Part shown: piece by piece, positions 26,178-34,653 of the stretch
How positions within the stretch are numbered: the stretch's first letter is position 1
Layout: each line of letters begins with the position of its first letter
The notes under the pieces: model-generated
What the model was told of the DNA's origin: nothing
Seen by the model: only the letters and a program-made list of their open reading frames with translations
Database searches by the model: none
Translations under genes and position numbers: made by a program
NCBI RefSeq assembly: GCF_002382885.1
Contig: NZ_NWVL01000019.1
Span: 1-64,000, forward strand
Length of the DNA stretch: 64,000 bases
Reading direction: 5' to 3'
Source of the DNA: Streptomyces sp. WZ.A104
GTDB lineage: Bacteria; Actinomycetota; Actinomycetes; Streptomycetales; Streptomycetaceae

Positions 26178-28829
26178 CTACCGCCCCGCCTCCACCCGCA
26201 GCTCCGCCACCCCCGCGGGCTTCTCCGGGTCCTCGGACCGCACCGTCACCCGCACCTTGCGGGCCGTGGCACCGGGCAGGTACGGGCGCCAGAAGCGGCC
26301 GTCGAGCGAGGTCTCCAGAGTGTGGGAGGCGGGCGGTACGTCGCTCCAGCGCGGGGCCACCGACGCGATCCGGAGCGGGCGGGCGCCCAGGTCCACCGTC
26401 AGGCTCCCCGTCGCACCGCCCGGGGACCAGGACGTCGCCGGGCTGCCGTCCACCGCCGCCTCCGCGTACAGGCCAGGGGCCTCCGAGTCCGCCGTCACCG
26501 GGCGGCAGCGCGCCACGTCGGCCGTCGGGGCCAGGTCGGGGCGGCGCGTGGGCAGGGTGAGGGCCGAGGAGAGCAGGCGCGGGCCCTCGGCCGTACGCAC
26601 GGTGAACGGGGTGCCCGAGGTCAGGCGGACCGTGCTCGTGCGGGCGCCGATCTCGACCTCGTACGTCGCGTCCCGGTGGCGCAGGCCCTTCAGCGTGACG
26701 CCCTCGCCCAGCTGCGGCGGCAGCATCGGGTCCAGGCGCACCCCGTCCTCGCGGAGGCGCAGGCCCGTCAGTCCGTGGGTGAACACCTGGAGGAAGCCGC
26801 CCTTCCCGGTCAGGAAGTCGTCGGCCGGGAAACCGGACAGCGGGTCCTCGGCACCGGACTTCTCCCCCCGCGCCTCGGAGAACAGGTCGTACGGGCCCCG
26901 CAGGTAGGGCCGTACCGCGCGCTGGAGATACGTGTACGTCGAGCAGCCCGGCTCCCCGGTCCCGGCCGCGGCGATCGCGTGCACCGAGTCCGTCATCGCC
27001 GGGCCGTCCGGGTCGGTGCGGGCCGCGTAGTAGTCGAGGGTGGCGGCTGCGGCGCCGGGCTCCATCGGCCACTCCAGCGGGTACATGAGCAGCACGGTGT
27101 CCGCCTGCTTGATCGTGGAGCCGTTGTACCCCGCGTACTGGAGGAAGACCTTCCGCTCCGCGTCGTACGGGATGCGCAGCCCGTCCGCGACCTTGTTCCA
27201 GGCGGCGGGCGGGCGGTGGCCGAGGAGTTCGGCGGCGCGGGTCGCGTTGCGGAGGGCGGTGGCGGCGACGGCGTTGGTGAAGACGCCGTCGTCGACGCCG
27301 TTGCTGTACTCGTCGGGCCCCGCCACGTTCCGGATCGAGTAGCCGCCGTCCGTGTTCGCCGTGGCGCGGGACCGCCAGAAGTCGGCGATGCCCTTCAGCA
27401 GCGGCCAGCCCCGTGCCGCCAGCCAGTCGCGGTCGCCGGTGGCCAGGTAGTACTGCCAGACGGCGAGGGAGACATCGCCCTGGAGGTGGTTCTGGGTCAG
27501 GCAGTGCGGCGGGTCCCAGCTGTGGCACTCGGAGTCGAGCCGGCCCCGGCTCGCGCTGGTCCAGGGGTAGAACAGGCCCTCGTAGCCCAGCTTCTCGGCG
27601 TTCGCACGTGCCGCGTCCCGGGTGCGGTAGCGGTACTCGACGACCGAGCGGGCCAGCTCCGGCCGGGTGGCGAGCAGCCCGGGGAACATCCATGTCTCGG
27701 CGTCCCAGAACACCAGGCCCGCGTAGTTGTCGCTGGTCAGACCGGCCGGGGCGAGGCCGTCGGCGGAGCCGCGCCGGGTGCCGGCGAGCAGCCCGTACTG
27801 GGCGGAGCGCAGCCAGCCCTGGAGCTCGCGGCTGCCTGGCACCAGGACGTCGGCGGACCATGCCTCGCGCCAGGCGGCCTCGTTCGCCGCGAAGACCCGG
27901 TCCCAGCCGCGCCGGGCCGCGCGGTGGGCGGCCTCGCGGGCGTCATCGGCCGGGGCGGCCGAGGTGAGGGCGGTGTCGACGCCGACGTACTTCTCGAAGG
28001 TGTACGTCCGGCCCGCGCGCACCGGGGTCCGCTTCGGGGACGTACGGGCGTCCGGCCGCAGCGTCTCGACCACCCCCGAGCCGCGCCGCATCGTCTGGGC
28101 GACGGCCCCCTCGACCCCCGTGCCGTGTGTCCTGAACGTGCCGTCCTCGCGGAGCGTGATCCGGCGCGCGCCCCGGTCGTCGAGCCGCCCGACGACGGTC
28201 ACCTCGCCGCTCCAGTGCGGGGTGATCCGCAGCCGTACGGCCCCGGTGTGCACGTCCGCGCGGTTGGCCAGCACGTCGTAGACGACGTCGGTGGCCCGGC
28301 CGTCGGCGGTCGTCCAGCGCAGGGACGTGCGGACGAGCCCGCAGCCGAGGAAGAGCGTCTGCCGGTACCGCGACACCCGGCCCGCGGTGGTGCCGTCCCC
28401 GAGAGTCTCCCGGCCGACGCGGACGTCGATGTTCGTCCAGCTCGGCAGGGCGGCGACCACCTCGCGTCCCTGGGCGACGGCCTTGTCCGCGGCGTACAGC
28501 CCGGAGACGAACGCCCCGTCGTAGCGAGGGGTGTAGAGCGGCCAGCCGGTCTTCCCGCCGGTGGCCGCGTATCCGGCCCCGGTGGCGGGGACCCGGTGGC
28601 CGAGATAGCCGTTCCCGACGTACGGGTCGTATTCGTCGGCCTCACCGAAGCGGGTGGACGTCCGCACCCAGGCGCCCCCGGACGCGCCCTGGCCGCAGGC
28701 GGGGACGGACGCGGGTGGCGGGGCCGGGGTGGGACCGGGGGCGCGGGACCCGTGGGCGAGGGGCGGCAGCGGGGCGATCAGGGCGGCCGCGAGCAGGGGC
28801 GCGAGGACGGAGGTACGCGAGAGGCTCAC
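26178..28829 (-). CDS. Secreted glycoside hydrolase family 65 enzyme (acid trehalase-like)
   Basis: A secreted protein of about 883 residues. It starts with a signal peptide (SVLAPLLAAALIAPLPPLAHG). An N-terminal beta-sandwich follows (GNGYLGHRVPATG, RYRQTLFLGCGLVRTSLRW), then the (alpha/alpha)6 barrel with FWDAETWMFP, WQYYLATGDRDWL and the general-acid segment NVAGPDEYSNGVDDGVFTN. The C-terminal part is a small beta domain plus a discoidin-like sandwich (AVDGSPATSWSPGG). This is the layout of GH65 enzymes acting on alpha-linked disaccharides such as trehalose. The GTG at 28829 is preferred; a TACCTT hexamer lies just upstream, so the message may be leaderless. An in-frame GTG at 28856 is the alternative. 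Confidence 0.85.
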   Translation of the reverse strand: MSLSRTSVLAPLLAAALIAPLPPLAHGSRAPGPTPAPPPASVPACGQGASGGAWVRTSTRFGEADEYDPYVGNGYLGHRVPATGAGYAATGGKTGWPLYTPRYDGAFVSGLYAADKAVAQGREVVAALPSWTNIDVRVGRETLGDGTTAGRVSRYRQTLFLGCGLVRTSLRWTTADGRATDVVYDVLANRADVHTGAVRLRITPHWSGEVTVVGRLDDRGARRITLREDGTFRTHGTGVEGAVAQTMRRGSGVVETLRPDARTSPKRTPVRAGRTYTFEKYVGVDTALTSAAPADDAREAAHRAARRGWDRVFAANEAAWREAWSADVLVPGSRELQGWLRSAQYGLLAGTRRGSADGLAPAGLTSDNYAGLVFWDAETWMFPGLLATRPELARSVVEYRYRTRDAARANAEKLGYEGLFYPWTSASRGRLDSECHSWDPPHCLTQNHLQGDVSLAVWQYYLATGDRDWLAARGWPLLKGIADFWRSRATANTDGGYSIRNVAGPDEYSNGVDDGVFTNAVAATALRNATRAAELLGHRPPAAWNKVADGLRIPYDAERKVFLQYAGYNGSTIKQADTVLLMYPLEWPMEPGAAAATLDYYAARTDPDGPAMTDSVHAIAAAGTGEPGCSTYTYLQRAVRPYLRGPYDLFSEARGEKSGAEDPLSGFPADDFLTGKGGFLQVFTHGLTGLRLREDGVRLDPMLPPQLGEGVTLKGLRHRDATYEVEIGARTSTVRLTSGTPFTVRTAEGPRLLSSALTLPTRRPDLAPTADVARCRPVTADSEAPGLYAEAAVDGSPATSWSPGGATGSLTVDLGARPLRIASVAPRWSDVPPASHTLETSLDGRFWRPYLPGATARKVRVTVRSEDPEKPAGVAELRVEAGR

Positions 28830-28994
28830 GGTACGAAGGTAGGGAGACGCTCGCACGCTCGGCGATCACGGCACGCACGGCCCCGGCCCATGGCGTGAAC
28901 ACGCCCACCGGATGGAGCAGATCCGCGCCGCCGTACGCGCCGGGGCACGGCGAGGGCCCGCCCGGGGAAGACGCGGCGAGCCCCCCGCCCCCTC

Positions 28995-30113
28995 TCACCC
29001 TCCCCCCACCCCCATCCCCGTCTTCAGCCCCGCACCGCACAGCGGCACGACCACACCGCCGCGTACGAGGTCGGCGCCCCCCTGCCGTACCGCCGCCCAG
29101 CAGGCCACCCCTGTCGTCTCGACGTAGAACCCGCGTGCCGCCAGGTCGCGTTGGGCCTCGCGGATGTGGTCCTCCGGAACCGTCAGGAACGTGCCGCCCG
29201 AGGCCCGCACCGCGGCCAGGATCTGGCGGGCGCGCGGCGGGCGGGGGATCGCGATGCCCTCCGCGAGGGTGGGCGCGGCCTCGGCCGGGGTGCCGGGCGG
29301 CAGGTCCTCCGCGCCCGCGTGGAAGGCGGCGGCCAGCGGGGCGACCGCCTCGGCCTGGACGGCGATCAGCCGGGGGCGGGCCGTGATCAGGCCCAGCGCG
29401 TGCAGCTCCGCGGTGGCGAGGGCCGCACCCAGCAGCAGGGTGCCGTTGCCGACGGGTACGGCCAGCGCGTCCGGCAGTCGGCCGCCGAGGTCCTCCCAGA
29501 TTTCGTATACATATGTCTTCGTGCCGTGCAGGAAATACGGGTTGAACACGTGCGACGCGTAGAACGTGCCCGGCTCGTCCGCCGCCGCGCGGGCCGCCAG
29601 GGCCGTCGCCTCCCGCCCGCCGGGGACGGTCACCAGGCGTGCGCCGTGGGCCCGGATCTGCTCGGTCTTCTTGGGCGATGTGCCCTCGGGGACGTGCACC
29701 GTGCAGGGGAGCCCGACCCGCGCGCAGTACGCGGCGACGGAGGTGCCCGCGTTGCCGGTGCTGTCCGCCACGACCCGGTCCGGTCCCAGCCGCCGGGCCA
29801 GCTCCGCGAGCATCACCGCGCCCCGGTCCTTGAAGGAGAGCGTCGGCATCAGATAGTCGAGCTTCGCCGAGACGGTGTCCGTGAGGGGGACGAGCGGGGT
29901 CCGGCCCTCGCCGAGGGAGGCCGCGGGGGCGGCGAGCGGCAGCATCTCCTCGTAGCGCCACAATGAATTCACCCGCGTGGAAAGCGCGTTCGAGCCGAAG
30001 CCCGGTGCGGGGGTGAAGTCGAGGTCCCAGGGGCCCCGGCAGACCGGACAGCACCAGGTCAGGGCGGTGGTGCTGGACCGGGTCCCGTCCACGGGGCAGT
30101 GGTAGGTCGTCAT
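28995..30113 (-). CDS. Threonine synthase-like PLP enzyme
   Basis: A fold-type II PLP enzyme of 372 residues. An N-terminal Zn-ribbon-like segment has Cys6, Cys21/22 and Cys25 (YHCPVDG, CCPVC). The cofactor lysine lies in LSFKDRGAVM (Lys95), with DSTGNAGTSVAAY as the phosphate-binding loop and VPVGNGTLLLG as the glycine loop. Threonine synthases and related beta-eliminating enzymes share this pattern. Start ATG 30113 is preferred for similarity; ATG 30125 is also in frame, and neither has a strong ribosome site. The gene is divergent from the subtilase gene, and the 238-base gap contains striking repeats. Confidence 0.8.
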   Translation of the reverse strand: MTTYHCPVDGTRSSTTALTWCCPVCRGPWDLDFTPAPGFGSNALSTRVNSLWRYEEMLPLAAPAASLGEGRTPLVPLTDTVSAKLDYLMPTLSFKDRGAVMLAELARRLGPDRVVADSTGNAGTSVAAYCARVGLPCTVHVPEGTSPKKTEQIRAHGARLVTVPGGREATALAARAAADEPGTFYASHVFNPYFLHGTKTYVYEIWEDLGGRLPDALAVPVGNGTLLLGAALATAELHALGLITARPRLIAVQAEAVAPLAAAFHAGAEDLPPGTPAEAAPTLAEGIAIPRPPRARQILAAVRASGGTFLTVPEDHIREAQRDLAARGFYVETTGVACWAAVRQGGADLVRGGVVVPLCGAGLKTGMGVGGG

Positions 30114-30129
30114 GTCCGCCAGCATTTCA

Positions 30130-30192
30130 GGCGTATGGCAGATGAATGGCGGGCGTATGGCAAACCCTCACGCACCCTTGTGGGTTTGCCAT
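30130..30192. promoter_or_regulatory. Operator-like repeats between PLP enzyme and subtilase genes
   Basis: GGCGTATGGCA occurs at 30130-30140 and again at 30152-30162, exactly 22 bases apart. The second copy runs into an 11-base perfect inverted repeat: ATGGCAAACCC (30157-30167) and GGGTTTGCCAT (30182-30192), with a 14-base loop. This looks like a regulator binding site close to the minus-strand start, or a transcript hairpin. Confidence 0.5.
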
Positions 30193-30351
30193 GGATCGGT
30201 CAATCTTTCGCTGGCAGCAGGGCATGCCGGTCACGGACGGCGCAGAAAACGGGGCGCCGGACGGCTGATTTGTCATGCCCCTGTCGGGAGCTGTGTCCTG
30301 GCTCCGGTACCACCCCCCACCAAAGCACCGCCTATGAGGAGGACCCCTCAC

Positions 30352-31947
30352 ATGTCAGTGATGCGTCACACCCCCCATGCACGGCGAAGACTCGCCACGG
30401 CGACTGTCATAGCCACCGCTGCCGCCGTCGCCCTCGGTGCCGCCGCCGCACTCCCGGCGACCGCGGCCGAGCGGGCACCCGAGGGCGTGATCCAGAACGC
30501 GGGCGCTCCCGGCACCATCAGTGACAGCTACATCGTCACCCTGAAGGACTCCGCCGCGAAGTCCGACTCCGCGAAGGGCAAGGCCCTCGCGAAGAAGTAC
30601 GGCGCGAGCGTCGAGCGGACCTACCGCGCGGCCCTCAACGGGTACGCGGTCGAGGCCACCGCCGAGGAGGCGAAGAGGTTCGCCGCCGACCCGGCCGTGG
30701 AGTCCGTCTCGCAGAACCGCACCTTCACGGTCTCCGACACCCAGAACAACCCGCCCTCGTGGGGTCTGGACCGGATCGACCAGAGGAACCTCCCGCTGGA
30801 CCAGCGCTACACCTACCCGGACAAGGCGGGCGAGGGCGTCACCGCCTACGTCATCGACACCGGGGTGCGGATCAGCCACAACGACTTCGGCGGCCGGGCC
30901 TTCAACGGCTACGACGCCGTCGACGACGACAACGTCTCGCAGGACGGTCACGGCCACGGCACCCACGTGGCGGGCACCGTCGCGGGCTCCGCCTACGGCG
31001 TCGCCAAGAAGGCGAAGATCGTCGGCGTCCGCGTGCTGAACAACCAGGGTTCGGGCACCACCGCGCAGGTCGTCGCGGGTATCGACTGGGTGACGGCCAA
31101 CGCCGTCAAGCCCGCCGTCGCCAACATGAGCCTCGGCGGTGGCGCGGACTCGGTGCTCGACGCCGCCGTGCGCCGGTCCATCGACTCCGGCATCACCTAC
31201 GCCGTCGCGGCGGGCAACGAGTCGACCAACGCCAGCACGAAGTCCCCGGCGCGCGTCGCGGAGGCCATCACGGTCGGCTCGACGACCAGCTCCGATTCCC
31301 GTTCCAGCTTCTCCAACTACGGTTCGGTCGTCGACCTGTTCGCGCCCGGTTCCTCGATCACCTCGGCGTGGAACTCCAGCGACAGCGCCACCAACACCAT
31401 CTCCGGTACGTCGATGGCCAGCCCGCATGTGGCCGGCGCGGCCGCCATCTACCTCGCCGACAACCCGGGCTCGACCCCCGCGCAGGTCTCCGCGGGCCTC
31501 GTCGGCGCCGCCACCACCGGCGTCGTCGGCAACCCGGGCAGCGGCTCGCCCAACCGGCTGCTGTACGTCGGCACGGGCAGCACCAACCCGCCGGACCCGG
31601 ACCCCAAGAAGTTCGAGAACACCACCGGGTACCCGATCAACGACAACTCGACCGTCGAGTCCCCGATCGCCGTCACCGGGGTCGACGGCAACGCGCCGGC
31701 CACGCTCAAGGTTCCGGTCAACATCTCCCACACGTACATCGGTGACCTGAAGATCGACCTGGTCGCACCGAACGGCACGGTCTTCAACCTGAAGGCCTTC
31801 GGCTCCGGCGGCAGCAGCGACGACGTGGTCACCACGTACACGGTCAACGCCTCCTCCGTCGCCGCCAACGGCACCTGGAAGCTCCGCGTCACCGACAACT
31901 GGACGTGGGACACCGGGCGGATCAACAGCTGGGGTCTGCACTTCTGA
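30352..31947 (+). CDS. Secreted subtilisin-like serine protease with P-domain
   Basis: A preproprotease of 531 residues. The signal peptide is [20 protein letters not shown]...TAA. An inhibitor I9 propeptide ([12 protein letters not shown] to about residue 125) follows. The peptidase S8 domain has Asp169 (VIDTGV), His202 ([11 protein letters not shown]) and Ser354 ([11 protein letters not shown]). After a Pro-rich linker ([13 protein letters not shown]) comes a C-terminal P-domain ([43 protein letters not shown]). The ATG at 30352 has AGGAGG nine bases upstream. It is an extracellular protease for protein nutrients or maturation and appears complete. Confidence 0.95.
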   Translation: MSVMRHTPHARRRLATATVIATAAAVALGAAAALPATAAERAPEGVIQNAGAPGTISDSYIVTLKDSAAKSDSAKGKALAKKYGASVERTYRAALNGYAVEATAEEAKRFAADPAVESVSQNRTFTVSDTQNNPPSWGLDRIDQRNLPLDQRYTYPDKAGEGVTAYVIDTGVRISHNDFGGRAFNGYDAVDDDNVSQDGHGHGTHVAGTVAGSAYGVAKKAKIVGVRVLNNQGSGTTAQVVAGIDWVTANAVKPAVANMSLGGGADSVLDAAVRRSIDSGITYAVAAGNESTNASTKSPARVAEAITVGSTTSSDSRSSFSNYGSVVDLFAPGSSITSAWNSSDSATNTISGTSMASPHVAGAAAIYLADNPGSTPAQVSAGLVGAATTGVVGNPGSGSPNRLLYVGTGSTNPPDPDPKKFENTTGYPINDNSTVESPIAVTGVDGNAPATLKVPVNISHTYIGDLKIDLVAPNGTVFNLKAFGSGGSSDDVVTTYTVNASSVAANGTWKLRVTDNWTWDTGRINSWGLHF

Positions 31948-31992
31948 TCCCCTCGGTCGCTGCTTGATAGCTGACTGAAGTACGGGAACAGG

Positions 31993-32025
31993 GTGGGGGC
32001 GGTCGCTTCGCGCGACCGCCCCCAC
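31993..32025 (+). terminator. Strong terminator after the subtilase gene
   Basis: GTGGGGGCGGTCGC (31993-32006) pairs perfectly with GCGACCGCCCCCAC (32012-32025) over the loop TTCGC. Confidence 0.85.
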
Positions 32026-32036
32026 ACGCGTGCCCT

Positions 32037-32064
32037 GGGTATGCCGGGGTATGCAGGGGTATGC
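32037..32064. repeat. Three GGGTATGC repeats at 10-base spacing
   Basis: GGGTATGC occurs at 32037-32044, 32047-32054 and 32057-32064, about 110 bases before the GntR regulator start. The one-turn phasing suggests an operator, perhaps autoregulatory. Confidence 0.4.
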
Positions 32065-32173
32065 GTCGCCGACCATGACTTCATTACATTGAGTGAAACC
32101 TTGGCCTACGCTTGCGGCGCACAACCCACGGTTGTCAGGCTGTCGCAGACTGTCAACCTGTTGGGAGTGGCCT

Positions 32174-32926
32174 GTGGCTTTCGGTGAGCAGCCCGCCTAT
32201 CTGCGCGTGGCGAGCGATCTGCGGGAGAAGATCGTCAACGGCGCGCTGCCGCCCCATACGCGCCTGCCGTCGCAGGCTCGCATCCGGGAGGAGTACGGGG
32301 TCTCGGACACCGTCGCCCTGGAGGCGCGGAAGGTCCTGATGGCGGAGGGGCTGGTCGAAGGGCGTTCCGGCTCCGGTACGTATGTGCGCGAGCGCCCCGT
32401 CCCCCGCATGATCGCCCGCTCCGGCTACCGGCCGGACAAGGGGGCCAGTCCCTTCCGGCAGGAGCAGGCGGCCGAGGGGGCGCGCGGGACGTGGGAGTCC
32501 CGCAGTGAGCAGGAGGGGGCGAGCCCCGAGGTCGCCGAGCGGCTGGGCATCGAGCCGGGCGACCGGGTCATGCGCACGCACTATGTCTTCCGGGAGGCGG
32601 GTGAGCCGATCATGCTGTCCACCTCGTGGGAGCCGCTCGCCGTCACCGGGCGGACCCCGGTGATGCTCCCGGAGGAGGGCCCGTTGGGCGGCTGCGGGGT
32701 GGTCGACCGGATGGCCGCGATCGACGTCGTCGTGGACAACGTCGCCGAGGAGGTGGGCGCGCGCCCGGGTCTCGCGGAGGAGCTCCTGGCGCTCGGCGGG
32801 GTGCCCGGCCATGTGGTCATCGTCATCGGGCGTACGTACTACGCCTCGGGCCGTGCCGTGGAGACGGCCGACGTCGTGGTGCCGGCGGACCGCTATCGGG
32901 TCGCGTACCACCTGCCGGTGCGGTGA
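32174..32926 (+). CDS. GntR-family regulator with UTRA domain
   Basis: A DNA-binding repressor or activator of 250 residues. The N-terminal winged helix (PAYLRVASDLREKIVNGALPPHTRLPSQARIREEYGVSD, residues 5-75) is the GntR fold. The rest is a UTRA ligand-binding domain (ERLGIEPGDRVMRTHYVF to YYASGRAVETADVVVPADRY). It starts at GTG 32174 after TTGGGAG. The effector is unknown. Phased repeats lie upstream and a hairpin lies downstream. The next genes on this strand are a SPOR-like small protein and a Nudix enzyme, but the hairpin argues against co-transcription. Confidence 0.9.
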   Translation: MAFGEQPAYLRVASDLREKIVNGALPPHTRLPSQARIREEYGVSDTVALEARKVLMAEGLVEGRSGSGTYVRERPVPRMIARSGYRPDKGASPFRQEQAAEGARGTWESRSEQEGASPEVAERLGIEPGDRVMRTHYVFREAGEPIMLSTSWEPLAVTGRTPVMLPEEGPLGGCGVVDRMAAIDVVVDNVAEEVGARPGLAEELLALGGVPGHVVIVIGRTYYASGRAVETADVVVPADRYRVAYHLPVR

Positions 32927-33004
32927 GTTGACGCTCCGTCGGGCCCCGGGCGGGCCCGACGGGCGGGGCCGCTGGGGCAGGAGGGGTGTGAGAGGGGCAC
33001 GAGG

Positions 33005-33031
33005 AGGGGCGCATTCCATGGATGCGCCCCT
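33005..33031 (+). terminator. Hairpin after the GntR gene
   Basis: AGGGGCGCAT (33005-33014) pairs with ATGCGCCCCT (33022-33031) over a seven-base loop, then TT. It follows the GntR gene by about 80 bases. Confidence 0.65.
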
Positions 33032-33186
33032 TCGTGCTGGCCGGATGCGTATCTCTTTGTGCAAAGACGCCTGCGCTGAGTGAAGGTCAGGCGTACGCTC
33101 AGGCATATGCGTATTGCGGTTTCCTGGGGATCCTTAGAGACGTGCACGCCGGCGGGGAGAGGGGCGACATGCGGGGGAGCGACACG

Positions 33187-33369
33187 ATGAGCGACAGCGG
33201 CGCCGTGCTTCCCTGGCAGGTGATACGGCAGGACGACACCGGCAATCGCTACCGCGTAGGCAGGTATGCCACCCAGGCCGAGGCCCAGGAGGTCGCCGAC
33301 GGCCTCGACGACCGCCGCCACCACCAGACCTACCGGGTGGAGCGCGTGGGGCAGGGCCCCCGCCCGTAA
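33187..33369 (+). CDS. Small SPOR-like protein
   Basis: A protein of 60 residues: MSDSGAVLPWQVIRQD, then NRYRVGRYATQAEAQEVADG and HHQTYRVERVG. The pattern Y-RVG-YAT-AEAQ resembles half of a SPOR fold, common in small Streptomyces proteins with no assigned role. ATG 33187 has GGGGGAG eight bases upstream; ATG 33169 is also in frame. It lies 84 bases before the Nudix gene on the same strand. Confidence 0.7.
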   Translation: MSDSGAVLPWQVIRQDDTGNRYRVGRYATQAEAQEVADGLDDRRHHQTYRVERVGQGPRP

Positions 33370-33453
33370 GGCGGCGCCCCCGGCCGGATGGGCGGTAAGG
33401 TCCCGCCCGGCCGGAGGTGCGGAGCCGCCGGGGCGCGAAACGAGGGCGGAGTC

Positions 33454-33855
33454 ATGGCGGTGCTGATCGACACGGTGGCGTGGGTGCGGATCGAAGGGGG
33501 CAGAATCCTCTGCGCGCGACCCCGGGGCAAGGATGTCTTCTACATCCCGGGCGGCAAGCGCGAGGGGGCGGAGAGCGACCTCCAGACCCTCCTGCGCGAG
33601 ATCGAGGAGGAACTGACGGTCGGCCTGATTCGCGAGACCGTCGTCCACGCCGGGACGTACGAGGCCCCCGTCGACGCGGGATCCGGCGCCGCCGTGGTGC
33701 GGATGAGCTGCTATTACGGCGACTACCGCGGCACGCTCGCCGCGAGCAGCGAGATCGAGGAGGTCGCGTGGTTCTCCTTCGCCGACCGGGCCCTCGTGCC
33801 GCCCGTGGACCAGCTGCTCTTCGATGACCTCAAGGCGGCCGGTGAGCTGATCTGA
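33454..33855 (+). CDS. Nudix hydrolase
   Basis: A protein of 133 residues with the Nudix box GGKREGAESDLQTLLREIEEEL. The catalytic glutamates of REIEEE are present; the usual Gly near the end of the box is Thr. The N-terminal strand AVLIDTVAWVRIEGGRILCA and C-terminal ALVPPVDQLLFDDL fit the family. It should cleave a nucleoside diphosphate linked to another group; the substrate is unknown. ATG 33454 follows GGGCGGAG. Confidence 0.88.
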   Translation: MAVLIDTVAWVRIEGGRILCARPRGKDVFYIPGGKREGAESDLQTLLREIEEELTVGLIRETVVHAGTYEAPVDAGSGAAVVRMSCYYGDYRGTLAASSEIEEVAWFSFADRALVPPVDQLLFDDLKAAGELI

Positions 33856-33995
33856 CCCGCGCCCGCGGGCCGCGTACGGCCGTCTGCACCAAACGCCGGA
33901 TTGCACGGTAGTAAGCAATCAATGGTGGGTATGGGCTGTTTAGTCCCCATTTGCCTGTGGGGTGTGCCCGTGGTCGTCCCTGGGAAGTGATCGGC

Positions 33996-34493
33996 GTGAT
34001 CGATACCGAAGGCGACTGCGCCGAGTGGACTTTTCCGGCCGAACCAGGTTCCGTGCGCAGTGCCCGGCACGCCGTCCGGGACGCCTTGGGCGGCTGGGGG
34101 CTGGACGCGGCGGTCGGCGACATGACCGTACTGCTCGTCAGTGAGCTGGTGACCAATTCCCTGCGGTACGCCTCCGGCCCCATCGGCGTACGCCTCGTCC
34201 GGGTCCAGCCGGACGCCTCGGGCAACGGGTCCGGGAGGCTGACCGGGGACTTCTCCACCGATCTCCGGCTCGACAGCCGACCGGTCCGCCCGGCCGCCGC
34301 CCCGCCGCTCTCCCCGGGGCTGCTGGTCGAAGTCTCCGATCCGCTCCCGGATCCACCCACCGAACGCAGTGCGGGACCCGAGGACGAAGGAGGCCGGGGA
34401 CTGCAGCTCGTGGCCTGTTCCGCACGCCGCTGGGGGACCCGGCGAGGAAAGAGCGGCAAGACGGTGTGGTTCGAGCTGCCTCTCCCTGGTTAG
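33996..34493 (+). CDS. Anti-sigma-type ATP-binding protein (HATPase)
   Basis: A protein of about 165 residues with a GHKL ATPase fold: N-box ELVTNSLRYA, a middle region LLVEVSDP, and G-box EDEGGRGLQLVA, ending KTVWFELPLPG. Streptomyces encodes many such RsbW-like kinases that bind sigma factors or phosphorylate antagonists. A Pro/Arg/Asp-rich insertion of about 45 residues separates the N-box and G-box parts. GTG 33996 is chosen for its spacing from GGGAA; GTG 33987 is an alternative. The next gene carries a closely similar domain at its C-terminus, so the two are probably paralogous. Confidence 0.85.
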   Translation: MIDTEGDCAEWTFPAEPGSVRSARHAVRDALGGWGLDAAVGDMTVLLVSELVTNSLRYASGPIGVRLVRVQPDASGNGSGRLTGDFSTDLRLDSRPVRPAAAPPLSPGLLVEVSDPLPDPPTERSAGPEDEGGRGLQLVACSARRWGTRRGKSGKTVWFELPLPG

Positions 34494-34653
34494 GAGTGGG
34501 TAGGGACGCACAGCGATCACCAGAGGTCGGGCAGAACCTGGCTGAAAGGGACTGAGACCTTGCTGTGATCGTGAACGCCGTGCCGGTCGGGGCCGTAGTG
34601 CTGAATACTGCGGGCAGGACCGGTCCGGTGTGTGAGCTGGAGGGGACGGTCGC

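Noticed and set aside
33022..33186. N-terminal extension of the SPOR-like protein
   Set aside because: The upstream codons run into the terminator hairpin after the GntR gene, and a better ribosome site precedes 33187.
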